Assembly (NCBI RefSeq): GCF_020164745.1
Contig: NZ_JAIUGV010000011.1
Coordinates: forward strand, 62,001-126,000
Length of the DNA stretch: 64,000 nucleotides
Direction: 5' to 3'
Origin: Mesorhizobium sp. ES1-4
GTDB lineage: Bacteria; Pseudomonadota; Alphaproteobacteria; Rhizobiales; Rhizobiaceae
The translations under genes were made by a program, and so were the position numbers. The notes under the pieces are model-generated. The model did no database searches, was not told the origin of the DNA, and worked only from the letters and a program-made list of their open reading frames with translations. This document shows positions 29,085 to 39,316 of this stretch, in pieces. The stretch's first letter is position 1, and each line of letters opens with the position of its first letter.

Positions 29085-30734
29085 ATGGCATTGAACAGGA
29101 ACTACATACTTCTCTTCCTGTTCAGCCTGATGATGACGGCTTCGGGCCTGGCATCCATGCCGCCGATCGACCGCGATGAGCCGCGCTTCGTTCAGGCCAC
29201 CAAACAGATGGTCGAGAGCGGCGACTATATCGACATCCGCTTTCAGGAGACATCGCGCTACCAGAAGCCGATCGGCATCTACTGGCTGCAATCGGCGGCC
29301 GTGGCGCTGAGCGGTCAGGGGGCCGGGGCGCCGATCTGGGTCTATCGCACGGTTTCGGCGCTTGGCATTGCCATTGCCGTGCTGGCGATCGCCTGGACCG
29401 GGACCAATCTTTTCGGTGCCAATGCCGGGATCGCCGCCGGGCTGGTGATGGCGGGGATCTTCGCCACGGCTTTCGAGGGCCGCGACGCCAAGACCGATGC
29501 GATGCTGCTGGCCTGCTGCGTGGCGGCGCAAGGCGCGCTGGCGCAGATTTATGTCGCATCGCGCCGCAACGAAACGGTCGGAGGCCATCTCTGGTGGATC
29601 TTCTGGATCGCACAAGGGGCCGCGATCCTGATCAAGGGGCCGATTGCGCCGCTGCTGTCCGCGTTGACCGTCGCCGCCCTGTTTGCATTCGAGCGCGACG
29701 GGCGCTGGTTGTCGAAGCTCAGGGTTGGGCGCGGCCTGCTGCTTGTCCTGGTGATTGCTTTACCCTGGCTCGCCGCGATTACCTGGAAAAGCCATGGCGC
29801 TTTCCTGCAGCAGGCTGTCGGCAAGGACATGCTCGGCAAAGTCGCGTCAGGCGCGGAATCGCACGGCCTGCCACCCGGCTTCTATATGCTGACCTATTCG
29901 CTGTTCATGTGGCCGTTCGGCCTGATCGCGGTCGGCGCTGGCCTGCAGGCCCTCAACCGTCTGCGCGACGATGTCCGGCTGCGCTTCTGTCTCGCCTGGT
30001 ACATTCCGTTCTGGCTCGTCTTCGAACTCATTCCTACCAAGTTGCCGCATTACGTGCTGCCGGCCTATCCCGGCATGGCGCTGCTGATCGGCTGGCTGCT
30101 GACATTGCAGCCGCAGGACGCCAATGCACCGCTCAGGCGTTGGCAGCAATGGTTGTGGTGGTCGACCGCCTTCGGCCTTGTCGTGGTCAGCCTAGGCCTG
30201 GCGGCTGTCTGCGTCGGAGCGCCGATCTACCTCGCCCACACTTTCTCCTGGTGGAGCATTCCGGCGGCCGCGGCCGCACTCGGCGCGGGCCACCTTGCGT
30301 TCTCCCGGCGGTTGCAGGTGCCGTTGCCCCGCATCGGCGCCACCGCCGCCTGTGCGGGCATCGCCTATGCCTTGCTGTTCGAGGTCATCGCCCCGTCGCT
30401 GAAGCCGATATGGCTGAGCCCGGCAATCAGGAAAGCGGTGCTTGCCAACAAACCTTGCGATACGACCGTGCTGGCCTCGGCGCGCTATCAGGAGCCGAGC
30501 CTGGTGTTCCTGGTCGGCACGAAAACGGTGCTGACCAATGTCGGTGGCGTGGCGGAGCATCTGCTCGCCGATCCCGCTTGCTCCCTTGGCCTGGCGCCGA
30601 TCGGCGACGAACAGAAACTGAATGGCATGCTGTCCGTGCAAGGCAAGTCGGCGAACCGCGTCGCCGAGATCGACGGCCTCAACTATTCGTCGGGAGACAA
30701 GCTGTCCCTCGGTCTCTACCGTATAGCGCAATAA
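29085..30734 (+). CDS. ArnT-like (GT83) membrane glycosyltransferase
   Basis: Polytopic GT-C glycosyltransferase, 549 residues, with about twelve membrane segments. The first periplasmic loop contains MPPIDRDEPRFVQATKQM with the catalytic DEPR region typical of ArnT and the rhizobial Rgt enzymes, and KPIGIYWLQS follows. Such enzymes move a sugar from polyprenyl phosphate to lipid A or core sugars on the periplasmic side. GGAGAG sets the ATG at 29085; the frame begins earlier but this is the only sensible start. It is part of the four-gene lipid A cassette. Confidence 0.88.
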   Translation: MALNRNYILLFLFSLMMTASGLASMPPIDRDEPRFVQATKQMVESGDYIDIRFQETSRYQKPIGIYWLQSAAVALSGQGAGAPIWVYRTVSALGIAIAVLAIAWTGTNLFGANAGIAAGLVMAGIFATAFEGRDAKTDAMLLACCVAAQGALAQIYVASRRNETVGGHLWWIFWIAQGAAILIKGPIAPLLSALTVAALFAFERDGRWLSKLRVGRGLLLVLVIALPWLAAITWKSHGAFLQQAVGKDMLGKVASGAESHGLPPGFYMLTYSLFMWPFGLIAVGAGLQALNRLRDDVRLRFCLAWYIPFWLVFELIPTKLPHYVLPAYPGMALLIGWLLTLQPQDANAPLRRWQQWLWWSTAFGLVVVSLGLAAVCVGAPIYLAHTFSWWSIPAAAAALGAGHLAFSRRLQVPLPRIGATAACAGIAYALLFEVIAPSLKPIWLSPAIRKAVLANKPCDTTVLASARYQEPSLVFLVGTKTVLTNVGGVAEHLLADPACSLGLAPIGDEQKLNGMLSVQGKSANRVAEIDGLNYSSGDKLSLGLYRIAQ

Positions 30735-30759
30735 CTTCGATGATGGGATCGAGTTCCAA

Positions 30760-31581
30760 ATGCTCGTGAAATCGCGCCCTCCAGTTTCCAACTCGCTCCT
30801 TGGAATAGGACGCCGATCCCTCGGCAATTTTAGCGATACCCTGCAGATCGCAAGGCGGCGCCTTGCCGTTCGCCCCGCTCGCTATCCCAACATCTCATGG
30901 TGGGCGTGGGGCCTGGTCTGGGTCTTTCTGACTGCAGCGGCCTTTGTTCGTCTCGATACGCCGGCAGGAGTAGCCCACGGCCAGTGGTCCGCGGGTGTGG
31001 CCAGGCTTGCCGAGTTCTTCACGCAGTTCGGACTGGGCGGCTGGTATCTCATCCCGTCCGCGCTGCTGCTTGTCGCTGCCAATCTGACGGATTGGCGAAG
31101 CCTTTCGCGACGCGCGCTGATGCTGGTCTACAGTTGGACCTGTCTGGCTTTCCTGGTGCTGAGCGCCGTTGGCCTGTCCGGCCTCACCGTCAATGTCCTG
31201 AAATATGCCATTGGCAGGGCCCGCCCGCTCTACTTCCAGGATTTTGGCGTCCTTGCGCTGCACCCTTTTGCCTTCGATGCGCGCTTTGCGGGCTTTCCCT
31301 CAGGCCATGCCACGACGATGGGCGCCGTGTTCGGTATCCTGCTGCTTTTGTTTCCGCGGCGTTGGTACATCGCTTTGGTGGTCACGGCCTGCATCGCCTC
31401 GACCAGGGTCTTCGTCGGCGCGCACTACCCCAGCGACACCGTCGCCGGCTTCGGCCTCGGCTGCGCCTTCGCGCTGGCGTGCGGACTGGTCTTTGCCAGG
31501 CTCGGCTTCATCTTCCGGCCGGCGCGCTCGGGATTGCCGGTACGCAAGCCATCGTTCCGCTTGGTTGCGCCCGAAAAATAG
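30760..31581 (+). CDS. PAP2-family membrane phosphatase, LpxE-like
   Basis: PAP2 phosphatase of 273 residues with five or six membrane segments. The three-part lipid phosphatase signature is intact: K148-x6-R-P (KYAIGRARP), P180-S-G-H183, and R216-x5-H222-x3-D226 (RVFVGAHYPSD). LpxE and LpxF of rhizobia use the same site to remove lipid A phosphates in the periplasm. It starts 25 bases after the ArnT-like gene and so probably prepares the site that ArnT-like enzyme then decorates. PgpB or undecaprenyl-PP phosphatase activity remains possible. Confidence 0.82.
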   Translation: MLVKSRPPVSNSLLGIGRRSLGNFSDTLQIARRRLAVRPARYPNISWWAWGLVWVFLTAAAFVRLDTPAGVAHGQWSAGVARLAEFFTQFGLGGWYLIPSALLLVAANLTDWRSLSRRALMLVYSWTCLAFLVLSAVGLSGLTVNVLKYAIGRARPLYFQDFGVLALHPFAFDARFAGFPSGHATTMGAVFGILLLLFPRRWYIALVVTACIASTRVFVGAHYPSDTVAGFGLGCAFALACGLVFARLGFIFRPARSGLPVRKPSFRLVAPEK

Positions 31582-31664
31582 CCGGTTCCGGATAATCGGC
31601 AGCGCGGCCTTGCGTCGAGCAGGCGGGCATTGCCCGCTGCCGCGAATATGCCTGGCCCGATGTC

Positions 31665-32339
31665 TTAGCGCAGCCGCTTCGGTCGCGGATCGGACAACTC
31701 TCCCGCCAGCCGGCGATCGAGATAGTCGGCGCATTCCTCGATCAGCACATCGGCGTCATTGGCGAAGAAATGGTTGGCGCCGGGCAGCGTCTTCTGCGTG
31801 ATGGTGATGCCCTTTTGCGTGTGCAGCTTGTCGACCAGGCCTTGCACATCCTTCGGCGGCGCCACCTTGTCGGCGTCGCCATGGATGATGAGACCCGAGG
31901 ACGGGCAGGGCGCCAGGAACGAGAAATCATAGGTGTTGGGCTGCGGCGCGATCGAGATAAAGCCTTCGATCTCGGGCCGGCGCATCAGAAGCTGCATGCC
32001 GATCCACGAGCCGAAGGAATAGCCAGCCACCCAGCAGCTCTTGGAGTCCGGATGCAACGACTGTACCCAGTCCAAAGCGGCGGCGGCATCCGACAATTCG
32101 CCGGTGCCGTGATCGAATTCACCCTGGCTGCGGCCGATGCCGCGGAAATTGAAGCGCAGCGTGGTGAAATCACGCTTCTGGAACATGTAGAACAGGTCAT
32201 AGACGATCTTGTTGTTCATCGTGCCGCCGAACTGCGGGTGCGGGTGCAACACGATGGCAATCGGCGCGCTCTTTTCCTTCGAGGGCTGGTAGCGTCCCTC
32301 CAGGCGGCCGGCCGGACCGGTGAAAATGACCTCAGGCAT
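31665..32339 (-). CDS. Alpha/beta hydrolase
   Basis: Cytosolic serine hydrolase of 224 residues. The catalytic triad is visible: Ser in AGYSFGSWIG near residue 105, Asp in IIHGDADKV, and His in LPGANHFFA. PHPQFGGTMNNKIV near the start is typical of a widely conserved bacterial group often annotated as alpha/beta hydrolase. The ATG at 32339 has GGAG six bases upstream. It diverges from the suf operon, and the Irr box at 32446 is 107 bases upstream of its start, so it might also respond to iron. Substrate unknown. Confidence 0.88.
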   Translation of the reverse strand: MPEVIFTGPAGRLEGRYQPSKEKSAPIAIVLHPHPQFGGTMNNKIVYDLFYMFQKRDFTTLRFNFRGIGRSQGEFDHGTGELSDAAAALDWVQSLHPDSKSCWVAGYSFGSWIGMQLLMRRPEIEGFISIAPQPNTYDFSFLAPCPSSGLIIHGDADKVAPPKDVQGLVDKLHTQKGITITQKTLPGANHFFANDADVLIEECADYLDRRLAGELSDPRPKRLR

Positions 32340-32412
32340 GAAATACTCCACGTGACATATACAAGTGCGCGGCGCCCGGAACGCTCTTCCTCTGGCCCCG
32401 CTTCCACAGACC

Positions 32413-32441
32413 TTGACGCAGGGCGAGCGTCTTCATAGAAG
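32413..32441 (+). promoter_or_regulatory. Predicted promoter of the suf operon
   Basis: TTGACG (32413-32418) and TAGAAG (32436-32441) lie 17 bases apart and match the -35 and -10 consensus at five and four of six positions. The predicted start site lies near the Irr box. This is sequence inference only. Confidence 0.5.
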
Positions 32442-32445
32442 CTAG

Positions 32446-32462
32446 TTTAGAATTGTTCAAAA
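32446..32462 (+). promoter_or_regulatory. Candidate Irr box (iron control element)
   Basis: TTTAGAATTGTTCAAAA matches the published Irr box TTTAGAA-N3-TTCTAAA at 13 of 14 fixed positions. It lies just downstream of the predicted -10 box and about 134 bases before the first suf gene. Irr binds this element when iron is low, and suf genes of Rhizobiales are known iron-regulated targets. Confidence 0.65.
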
Positions 32463-32595
32463 CTGGGTGGCCGAGACGCAATCGCCCGGCCGCCCTCGCC
32501 GCAAGCCGCGTAAATAGGACGGCTTGCCTTGGAATTTCAAGGAAATAACGCCATACGTCGGCGGAATGGCTTCTGAAGGGAAGAACTGGACGAAA

Positions 32596-33756
32596 ATGGC
32601 CGCGATACGCGCCTATCTCGACTATAATGCCAGTGCGCCGCTGCTTTCAGCGGCGCGCGAGGCCATGGTCGCGACGTTTGATGCGGCCAACCCCTCGTCG
32701 GTCCATGCCGAGGGGCGTGCGGCGCGCAGACTGGTCGACCATGCCAGGCGCGACGTGGCGGCACTGGTCAACGGCAAGGCCGAACATGTTGTCTTCACCT
32801 CGGGCGCGACCGAGGCCGCCTCGACGCTTCTGACGCCGGACTGGCAGATGGGGCGGGGCGCCATTCGCATGAGCCGGCTCTACGTCTGCGAGGCCGATCA
32901 TCCCTGCCTGCTGAATGGCGGCCGCTTCCCGGCGAACCTGGTCGTGCGGATCGGCGTCGACGCCGATGGCATCGTCGATCTCGAGGCCTTGACGGCGGCG
33001 CTCGCCGGGCACGACAAGGCCGATGGCTTGCCCTTGGTCGCGATCCACGCCGCCAACAACGAAACCGGCGTCATCCAGCCGATCGATCGCATCGCCGAGG
33101 TCGTCAAGGCGGCCGGCGGCATTCTCGTCGTCGACGCGGTTCAGGCCGCCGGCCGTGTTTCGATCGATATGTCAGCGGGTTACGCCGATTACCTGATTCT
33201 GTCTTCGCACAAGATCGGTGGCCCCAAAGGCGTCGGCGCCATCGTTGCCGCCGCCGACCTGATGATGCCAAAGCCTTTGATCAATGGCGGCGGCCAGGAG
33301 AAGGGCCATCGCGGCGGCACTGAAAACCTCGCGGCCATTGCCGGTTTTGGTGCGGCCGCACGCGAGGCCTTGGCCGGATTGCAGGCTATGGACGCGGTGC
33401 GGGCTCGCCGCGACGAAATCGAAGCCATCGTGAAAATGCTGGTGCCCGACGCGGAAATCTTCGGAGCCGGCGCGCCAAGGCTTGCCAACACGACATTCTT
33501 CGCTATTCCCGGCGTCAAAGCCGAAACCGCCCAGATCGCCTTCGATCTGGCGGGCGTGGCGCTTTCCGCCGGCTCCGCCTGCTCGTCGGGCAAGGTCGGG
33601 CCGAGTCATGTGCTGAAGGCCATGGGGCGCGGTGACAGCCTTGGCGCCTTGCGCGTGTCGGTCGGTGCCGCGACCGGCGCCAGGGACATCGAACTGTTCC
33701 GCACCGCGCTGGCGGGTATTGTCGCGCGGAGGGCGGGTAAAGAGAAGGCCGCCTAG
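32596..33756 (+). CDS. Cysteine desulfurase, IscS/NifS type (group I)
   Basis: PLP enzyme of 386 residues that takes sulfur from cysteine for Fe-S clusters. The PLP lysine is Lys206 in SSHKIGGPKG and the active cysteine is Cys329 in the flexible loop SAGSACSSGKVGPSHVL, typical of IscS/NifS rather than SufS. The ATG at 32596 (MAAIRAYLDYNASAPL) fits the family start; an in-frame ATG at 32566 is an alternative. It is the first gene behind the candidate Irr-controlled promoter. The operon also carries sufS, giving two desulfurases in one operon, a pattern seen in rhizobia. Confidence 0.9.
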   Translation: MAAIRAYLDYNASAPLLSAAREAMVATFDAANPSSVHAEGRAARRLVDHARRDVAALVNGKAEHVVFTSGATEAASTLLTPDWQMGRGAIRMSRLYVCEADHPCLLNGGRFPANLVVRIGVDADGIVDLEALTAALAGHDKADGLPLVAIHAANNETGVIQPIDRIAEVVKAAGGILVVDAVQAAGRVSIDMSAGYADYLILSSHKIGGPKGVGAIVAAADLMMPKPLINGGGQEKGHRGGTENLAAIAGFGAAAREALAGLQAMDAVRARRDEIEAIVKMLVPDAEIFGAGAPRLANTTFFAIPGVKAETAQIAFDLAGVALSAGSACSSGKVGPSHVLKAMGRGDSLGALRVSVGAATGARDIELFRTALAGIVARRAGKEKAA

Positions 33757-33763
33757 CGGTCGG

Positions 33764-33790
33764 AGCATCGGACCGGGAAGGTCCGATGCT
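33764..33790. terminator. Strong hairpin between the first desulfurase gene and sufB
   Basis: An 11-bp perfect stem (AGCATCGGACC / GGTCCGATGCT) with a GGGAA loop, 8 bases after the stop codon. No T tract follows, so it may process or stabilise the mRNA, or partially terminate, rather than end transcription fully. Confidence 0.5.
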
Positions 33791-33976
33791 TGAGAAAAAC
33801 GGATTTGGGCCTTTCGGCCTGGTAGAGCCGTGCGTTTGATGTTGGCCGGGTGAATTTCCGGTCGAGACGCACTATATGGAACTTACGCTGCCGCGGACGC
33901 TTCCTGGGCGTCCATCTGGCGGTGCCATAGTTTGAAAACTGTCGGGCCTTGACCCCGGCGTGGATGGAGAACGCAT

Positions 33977-35494
<1,518 letters not shown>

Positions 35495-35523
35495 CCGCCC
35501 AGACAAATATTCAGGAAACAAAA

Positions 35524-36279
35524 ATGCTTGAGATCAAGAACCTGCATGCCCGCATCGTCGATGACGGCACCGAAATCATCCGCGGCTTGAACCTGACGGT
35601 GAAAGCCGGCGAGGTCGCCGCCATCATGGGCCCGAACGGTTCGGGCAAGTCGACGCTGTCCTACATCCTCGCCGGCCGCGAGGACTATGAGGTGACCGAG
35701 GGCGACATCCTCTACAACGGCCGGTCGATCCTCGAAATGGATCCGGCCGAACGTGCTACGTCGGGCATTTTCCTCGCCTTCCAGTATCCGATGGAGATAC
35801 CGGGCGTGGCGACGATGGAATTCCTGAAGGTGGCGATGAACGAGCAGCGCAAGGCGCGCGGCGAGGAGCCGCTGAAGATCCCGGAATTCCTGAAGCGGGT
35901 GAAGGAAGCCGCCGCCTCGCTCAACATGGACATGGCGATGCTGAAGCGGCCGCTCAATGTCGGCTTCTCCGGCGGCGAGAAGAAGCGCGCCGAGATCCTG
36001 CAGATGAAGCTTTTGGAGCCAAGGCTCTGCGTGCTCGACGAGACCGATTCCGGCCTCGACATCGATGCGCTGAAGATCGTGTCCGACGGTGTCAACGCGC
36101 TGCGTTCGCCCGACCGCGCCTTCCTGGTCATCACCCACTACCAGCGTCTGCTCGAGCACATCGTGCCCGACAGCGTGCATGTGCTTTACAAGGGCCAGGT
36201 CATCAAGTCGGGTGACAAGTCGCTGGCGCTCGACCTCGAAGCCAACGGCTATGCCGGCGTCATCGGCGAAGCCGCGTGA
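35524..36279 (+). CDS. sufC: Fe-S assembly ATPase SufC
   Basis: ABC-type ATPase of 251 residues that drives the SufBCD scaffold in the cytosol. Walker A GPNGSGKST near residues 37-45, the signature FSGGEKKRAEI and Walker B CVLDETDSGLDIDA are intact, with the SufC-specific Asp-Glu-Thr-Asp. It starts 29 bases after sufB and is followed by sufD after 19 bases. Confidence 0.97.
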   Translation: MLEIKNLHARIVDDGTEIIRGLNLTVKAGEVAAIMGPNGSGKSTLSYILAGREDYEVTEGDILYNGRSILEMDPAERATSGIFLAFQYPMEIPGVATMEFLKVAMNEQRKARGEEPLKIPEFLKRVKEAAASLNMDMAMLKRPLNVGFSGGEKKRAEILQMKLLEPRLCVLDETDSGLDIDALKIVSDGVNALRSPDRAFLVITHYQRLLEHIVPDSVHVLYKGQVIKSGDKSLALDLEANGYAGVIGEAA

Positions 36280-36298
36280 AATGGCAGAGGCAAGACTG

Positions 36299-37567
36299 AT
36301 GAACATGCACCCACAACCGCAGCGGACACCCGCCGAGACAGCGTTGATCGACGCGTTCGGGGACCGGCTGTCGCTGCTGCCGGGTGACGGCGCGGTGATG
36401 CTGAAGCGTGACGACGCCATCGAAGCTATCAAGCACGGCCTGCCGACGCGACGCATCGAATCCTGGCACTACACCGACCTGCGCCGGCTGTTGAACGCGG
36501 TGCCGGATTTCGACCCGACTGCTGTAGCCAAGCCCATTGCGCCGATTGTCGAAGGCTCCGCTGTCCTGTCGATCCTGAACGGAAATTCCGGCACGAAACT
36601 ACCGGCGGTCGAGGGTGTGACCGTGCAGCGCCTGACTGAAAAGCTGACCGATGGAAGCATCGCGCCGGGCCTTGATACCTATGGCAGCGACGATGCCATC
36701 GGCGCGCTGAACACGGCCTTCGTCGCCGACGGCTACTTTGTCGACATCGCCGATGGCGCTCAACTGGAAAAGCCGATCGAACTGCAGAATCTGCAAGCCG
36801 GTGGCCAGGCCCATGTGCGCCTGCCGGTGCGGGTCGGCGCCGGCGCCAAGGCCGTCATCGTCGAGCGTCAAGCCGGCGAGGGCGCTGCGCTGACGAGTTC
36901 CGTGAGCCAACTCGTGCTCGGCGAAGGCGCCGAGGTGACGTGGCTGATCGTCCAGGAGCAACCGGAAACGGCAACGCATCTGGCGCAGTTCAAGGCTCAT
37001 ATCGGCAAGAACGCGAAACTGACGCTGTTCGTCATGAACGCCGGCGGCCGGCTGGTGCGCCAGGAGATCATGGTCAAGGCGACGGGTGAAGGCGCCGACT
37101 TCAAGCTGCGCGGCATCAACCTTTTGGCCGGCGACACGCACACCGACGTGACCATGGTGCTCGATCACGCCGTCCCGCACACGACATCGACCGAGGTCAT
37201 CCGCAATGTGGTGACGGGCAAGGCGCGCGGGGTCTTCCAGGGCCGCATCAACGTCCACCAATATGCGCAGAAGACCAATGCCAAGATGGCATGCAACACG
37301 CTGCTTTTGTCGGACGATGGCGAGTTCGCGACCAAGCCGGAGCTCGAAATCTTCGCCGACGACGTCGTCTGCGGCCATGGCGCGACGGTCACCGAGATCG
37401 ACCACGACCACCTGTTCTACCTGATGGCGCGCGGCGTCGACGAAAAGAGCGCCCGCGGCCTGCTGGTCAAGGCCTTCGTCGCCGAGGTGATCGAGGAACT
37501 GGATGACGAGGCGATCGTCGAGGCGCTGGAAGCGCGGCTCGACGAGTGGTTCGTGACACACGGGTGA
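36299..37567 (+). CDS. sufD: Fe-S assembly protein SufD
   Basis: SufD, 422 residues, a paralogue of SufB that completes the SufBCD complex and helps bring in iron. The conserved SufBD C-terminus is seen (ATKPELEIFADDVVCGHGAT, then DHLFYLMARGVDE). The ATG at 36299 has GAGG in front and gives a normal N-terminus; an ATG at 36281 is in frame but lacks a ribosome site. The open frame starting at 36089 is a shadow of sufC. Its stop overlaps the sufS leader, so translation is probably coupled. Confidence 0.95.
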   Translation: MNMHPQPQRTPAETALIDAFGDRLSLLPGDGAVMLKRDDAIEAIKHGLPTRRIESWHYTDLRRLLNAVPDFDPTAVAKPIAPIVEGSAVLSILNGNSGTKLPAVEGVTVQRLTEKLTDGSIAPGLDTYGSDDAIGALNTAFVADGYFVDIADGAQLEKPIELQNLQAGGQAHVRLPVRVGAGAKAVIVERQAGEGAALTSSVSQLVLGEGAEVTWLIVQEQPETATHLAQFKAHIGKNAKLTLFVMNAGGRLVRQEIMVKATGEGADFKLRGINLLAGDTHTDVTMVLDHAVPHTTSTEVIRNVVTGKARGVFQGRINVHQYAQKTNAKMACNTLLLSDDGEFATKPELEIFADDVVCGHGATVTEIDHDHLFYLMARGVDEKSARGLLVKAFVAEVIEELDDEAIVEALEARLDEWFVTHG

Positions 37568-37572
37568 TGCTG

Positions 37573-38817
37573 ATGAACGCTCCAGGCAAGCCCGGAGATT
37601 TCTATGACGTCGAGGCGATCCGCCGCGATTTCCCGATCCTGTCGCGTGAGGTCTATGGCAAGCCGCTCGTCTATCTCGACAACGGCGCCTCGGCGCAGAA
37701 GCCGCAGGTGGTGCTCGATGCCATCCAGCATGCCTATTCCCAGGAATACGCCAACGTCCATCGCGGCCTGCATTTCCTGTCCAATGCCGCTACCGATGCC
37801 TATGAGAAGGCGCGAGAGACGGTGCGTCGCTTCCTCAACGCGCCAAACACCGACAACATCGTCTTCACCTCGAACACGACTTCGGCGATCAACACCGTCG
37901 CTTATGGCTACGGCATGCCGAACATCGGCGAGGGCGACGAGATCGTGCTGTCGATCATGGAGCACCATTCCAACATCGTGCCCTGGCATTTCATCCGCGA
38001 ACGGCAGGGTGCCAAGCTGGTCTGGGTACCGGTCGACGATCTCGGCGTCTTCCACATCGAGGAATTCGAAAAGCGGCTGACCGACAGGACAAAGCTCGTC
38101 GCCATCACGCAGATGTCGAATGCGCTGGGCACGGTGACGCCGATCAAGGAGATTGTCCGGATCGCGCATGCGCGCGGCATTCCCGTACTCGTCGACGGCA
38201 GCCAGAGCGCCGTGCATATGCCGATCGACGTGCAGGACCTCGACTGCGATTTTTTCGTCTTTACCGGCCACAAGGTCTACGGCCCTTCGGGCATCGGCGT
38301 TCTTTACGGCAAGAAGGACATTCTCGCCGGTATGCGCCCTTTCATGGGCGGCGGCGAGATGATCGAGGAGGTGACGGAAGACATCGTTACCTACAACGAC
38401 CCGCCGCACCGTTTCGAGGCGGGTACGCCGCCGATCGTCCAGGCGATCGGGCTGGGTGCCGCGCTCGACTACATGGAGTCTGTCGGCCGCGGGCGCATCG
38501 CGGCGCATGAGGAAGACCTCAAGAATTACGCCCATGAGCGGCTGCGCGCCATCAACTCGCTCCGCATCTTCGGCGACGCGCCTGATAAGGGCGCCATCAT
38601 CTCGTTCGAACTCCAGGGCATTCATGCCCATGACGTCTCGATGGTGATAGACAGGCAAGGCGTGGCCGTGCGCGCGGGCACCCATTGCGCCCAGCCGCTG
38701 TTGAAACGCTTTGGCGTAACCTCCACATGCAGGGCATCGTTCGGCATGTATAATACCAGGGCCGAAGTCGACGCTTTGGCAGAGGCGCTGGAAAAAGCGC
38801 GCAAGTTCTTCGGGTGA
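37573..38817 (+). CDS. sufS: Cysteine desulfurase SufS
   Basis: Group II cysteine desulfurase, 414 residues. The PLP Lys234 is in FTGHKVYGPSG and Cys372 is in RAGTHCAQPLL, the SufS pattern with the short loop. GGGTGA overlapping the sufD stop favours the ATG at 37573; the ATG at 37567 is too close to it. No sufE is seen in the operon. Confidence 0.95.
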   Translation: MNAPGKPGDFYDVEAIRRDFPILSREVYGKPLVYLDNGASAQKPQVVLDAIQHAYSQEYANVHRGLHFLSNAATDAYEKARETVRRFLNAPNTDNIVFTSNTTSAINTVAYGYGMPNIGEGDEIVLSIMEHHSNIVPWHFIRERQGAKLVWVPVDDLGVFHIEEFEKRLTDRTKLVAITQMSNALGTVTPIKEIVRIAHARGIPVLVDGSQSAVHMPIDVQDLDCDFFVFTGHKVYGPSGIGVLYGKKDILAGMRPFMGGGEMIEEVTEDIVTYNDPPHRFEAGTPPIVQAIGLGAALDYMESVGRGRIAAHEEDLKNYAHERLRAINSLRIFGDAPDKGAIISFELQGIHAHDVSMVIDRQGVAVRAGTHCAQPLLKRFGVTSTCRASFGMYNTRAEVDALAEALEKARKFFG

Positions 38818-38822
38818 CGACC

Positions 38823-39215
38823 ATGGATGATGCGAGCACCACTGCCGAGACCGCCCTTGAGACCGCCACCAACGGCGTCGTCTCCGCCAACGCCATTCCC
38901 GCCGATGAACTGGCGCGGCTGACCGATGACATCGTTTCGGCGCTGAAGACCGTGTACGACCCGGAAATCCCGGCCGACATCTATGAACTCGGCCTGGTCT
39001 ACAAGATCGATATCGAGGACGACCGCTCGGTCAAGATCGACATGACCCTGACCGCGCCCGGCTGCCCGGTGGCCGGCGAGATGCCCGGCTGGGTGGAAAA
39101 TGCCGTCGGCGCCGTCGAAGGCGTGTCCGGCGTCGAGGTCAACATGACCTTCGATCCGCCCTGGACGCCTGATCGCATGTCGGAAGAGGCGCAGGTCGCG
39201 GTTGGGTGGTACTAG
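38823..39215 (+). CDS. SufT-like Fe-S assembly factor (DUF59/MIP18)
   Basis: A 130-residue protein with a 25-residue low-complexity start and a MIP18/DUF59 domain (DPEIPADIYELGLVY, then LTAPGCPVAGEMPGW with the conserved Cys). SufT-type proteins help mature Fe-S enzymes. The ATG at 38823 follows GGGTGA; the GTG at 38814 is an alternative. It sits between sufS and sufA with close spacing, the usual place for sufT in alphaproteobacteria. Confidence 0.9.
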   Translation: MDDASTTAETALETATNGVVSANAIPADELARLTDDIVSALKTVYDPEIPADIYELGLVYKIDIEDDRSVKIDMTLTAPGCPVAGEMPGWVENAVGAVEGVSGVEVNMTFDPPWTPDRMSEEAQVAVGWY

Positions 39216-39316
39216 CGCCGAGCCTGGCACCCTTGCGCCAGGGGTAAAACTTCACCATTTTAGGTGAGGAATCATTCGGCGGGCCTTGAACCCGCAGGGA
39301 ATGGAGTAGGAAAAGA

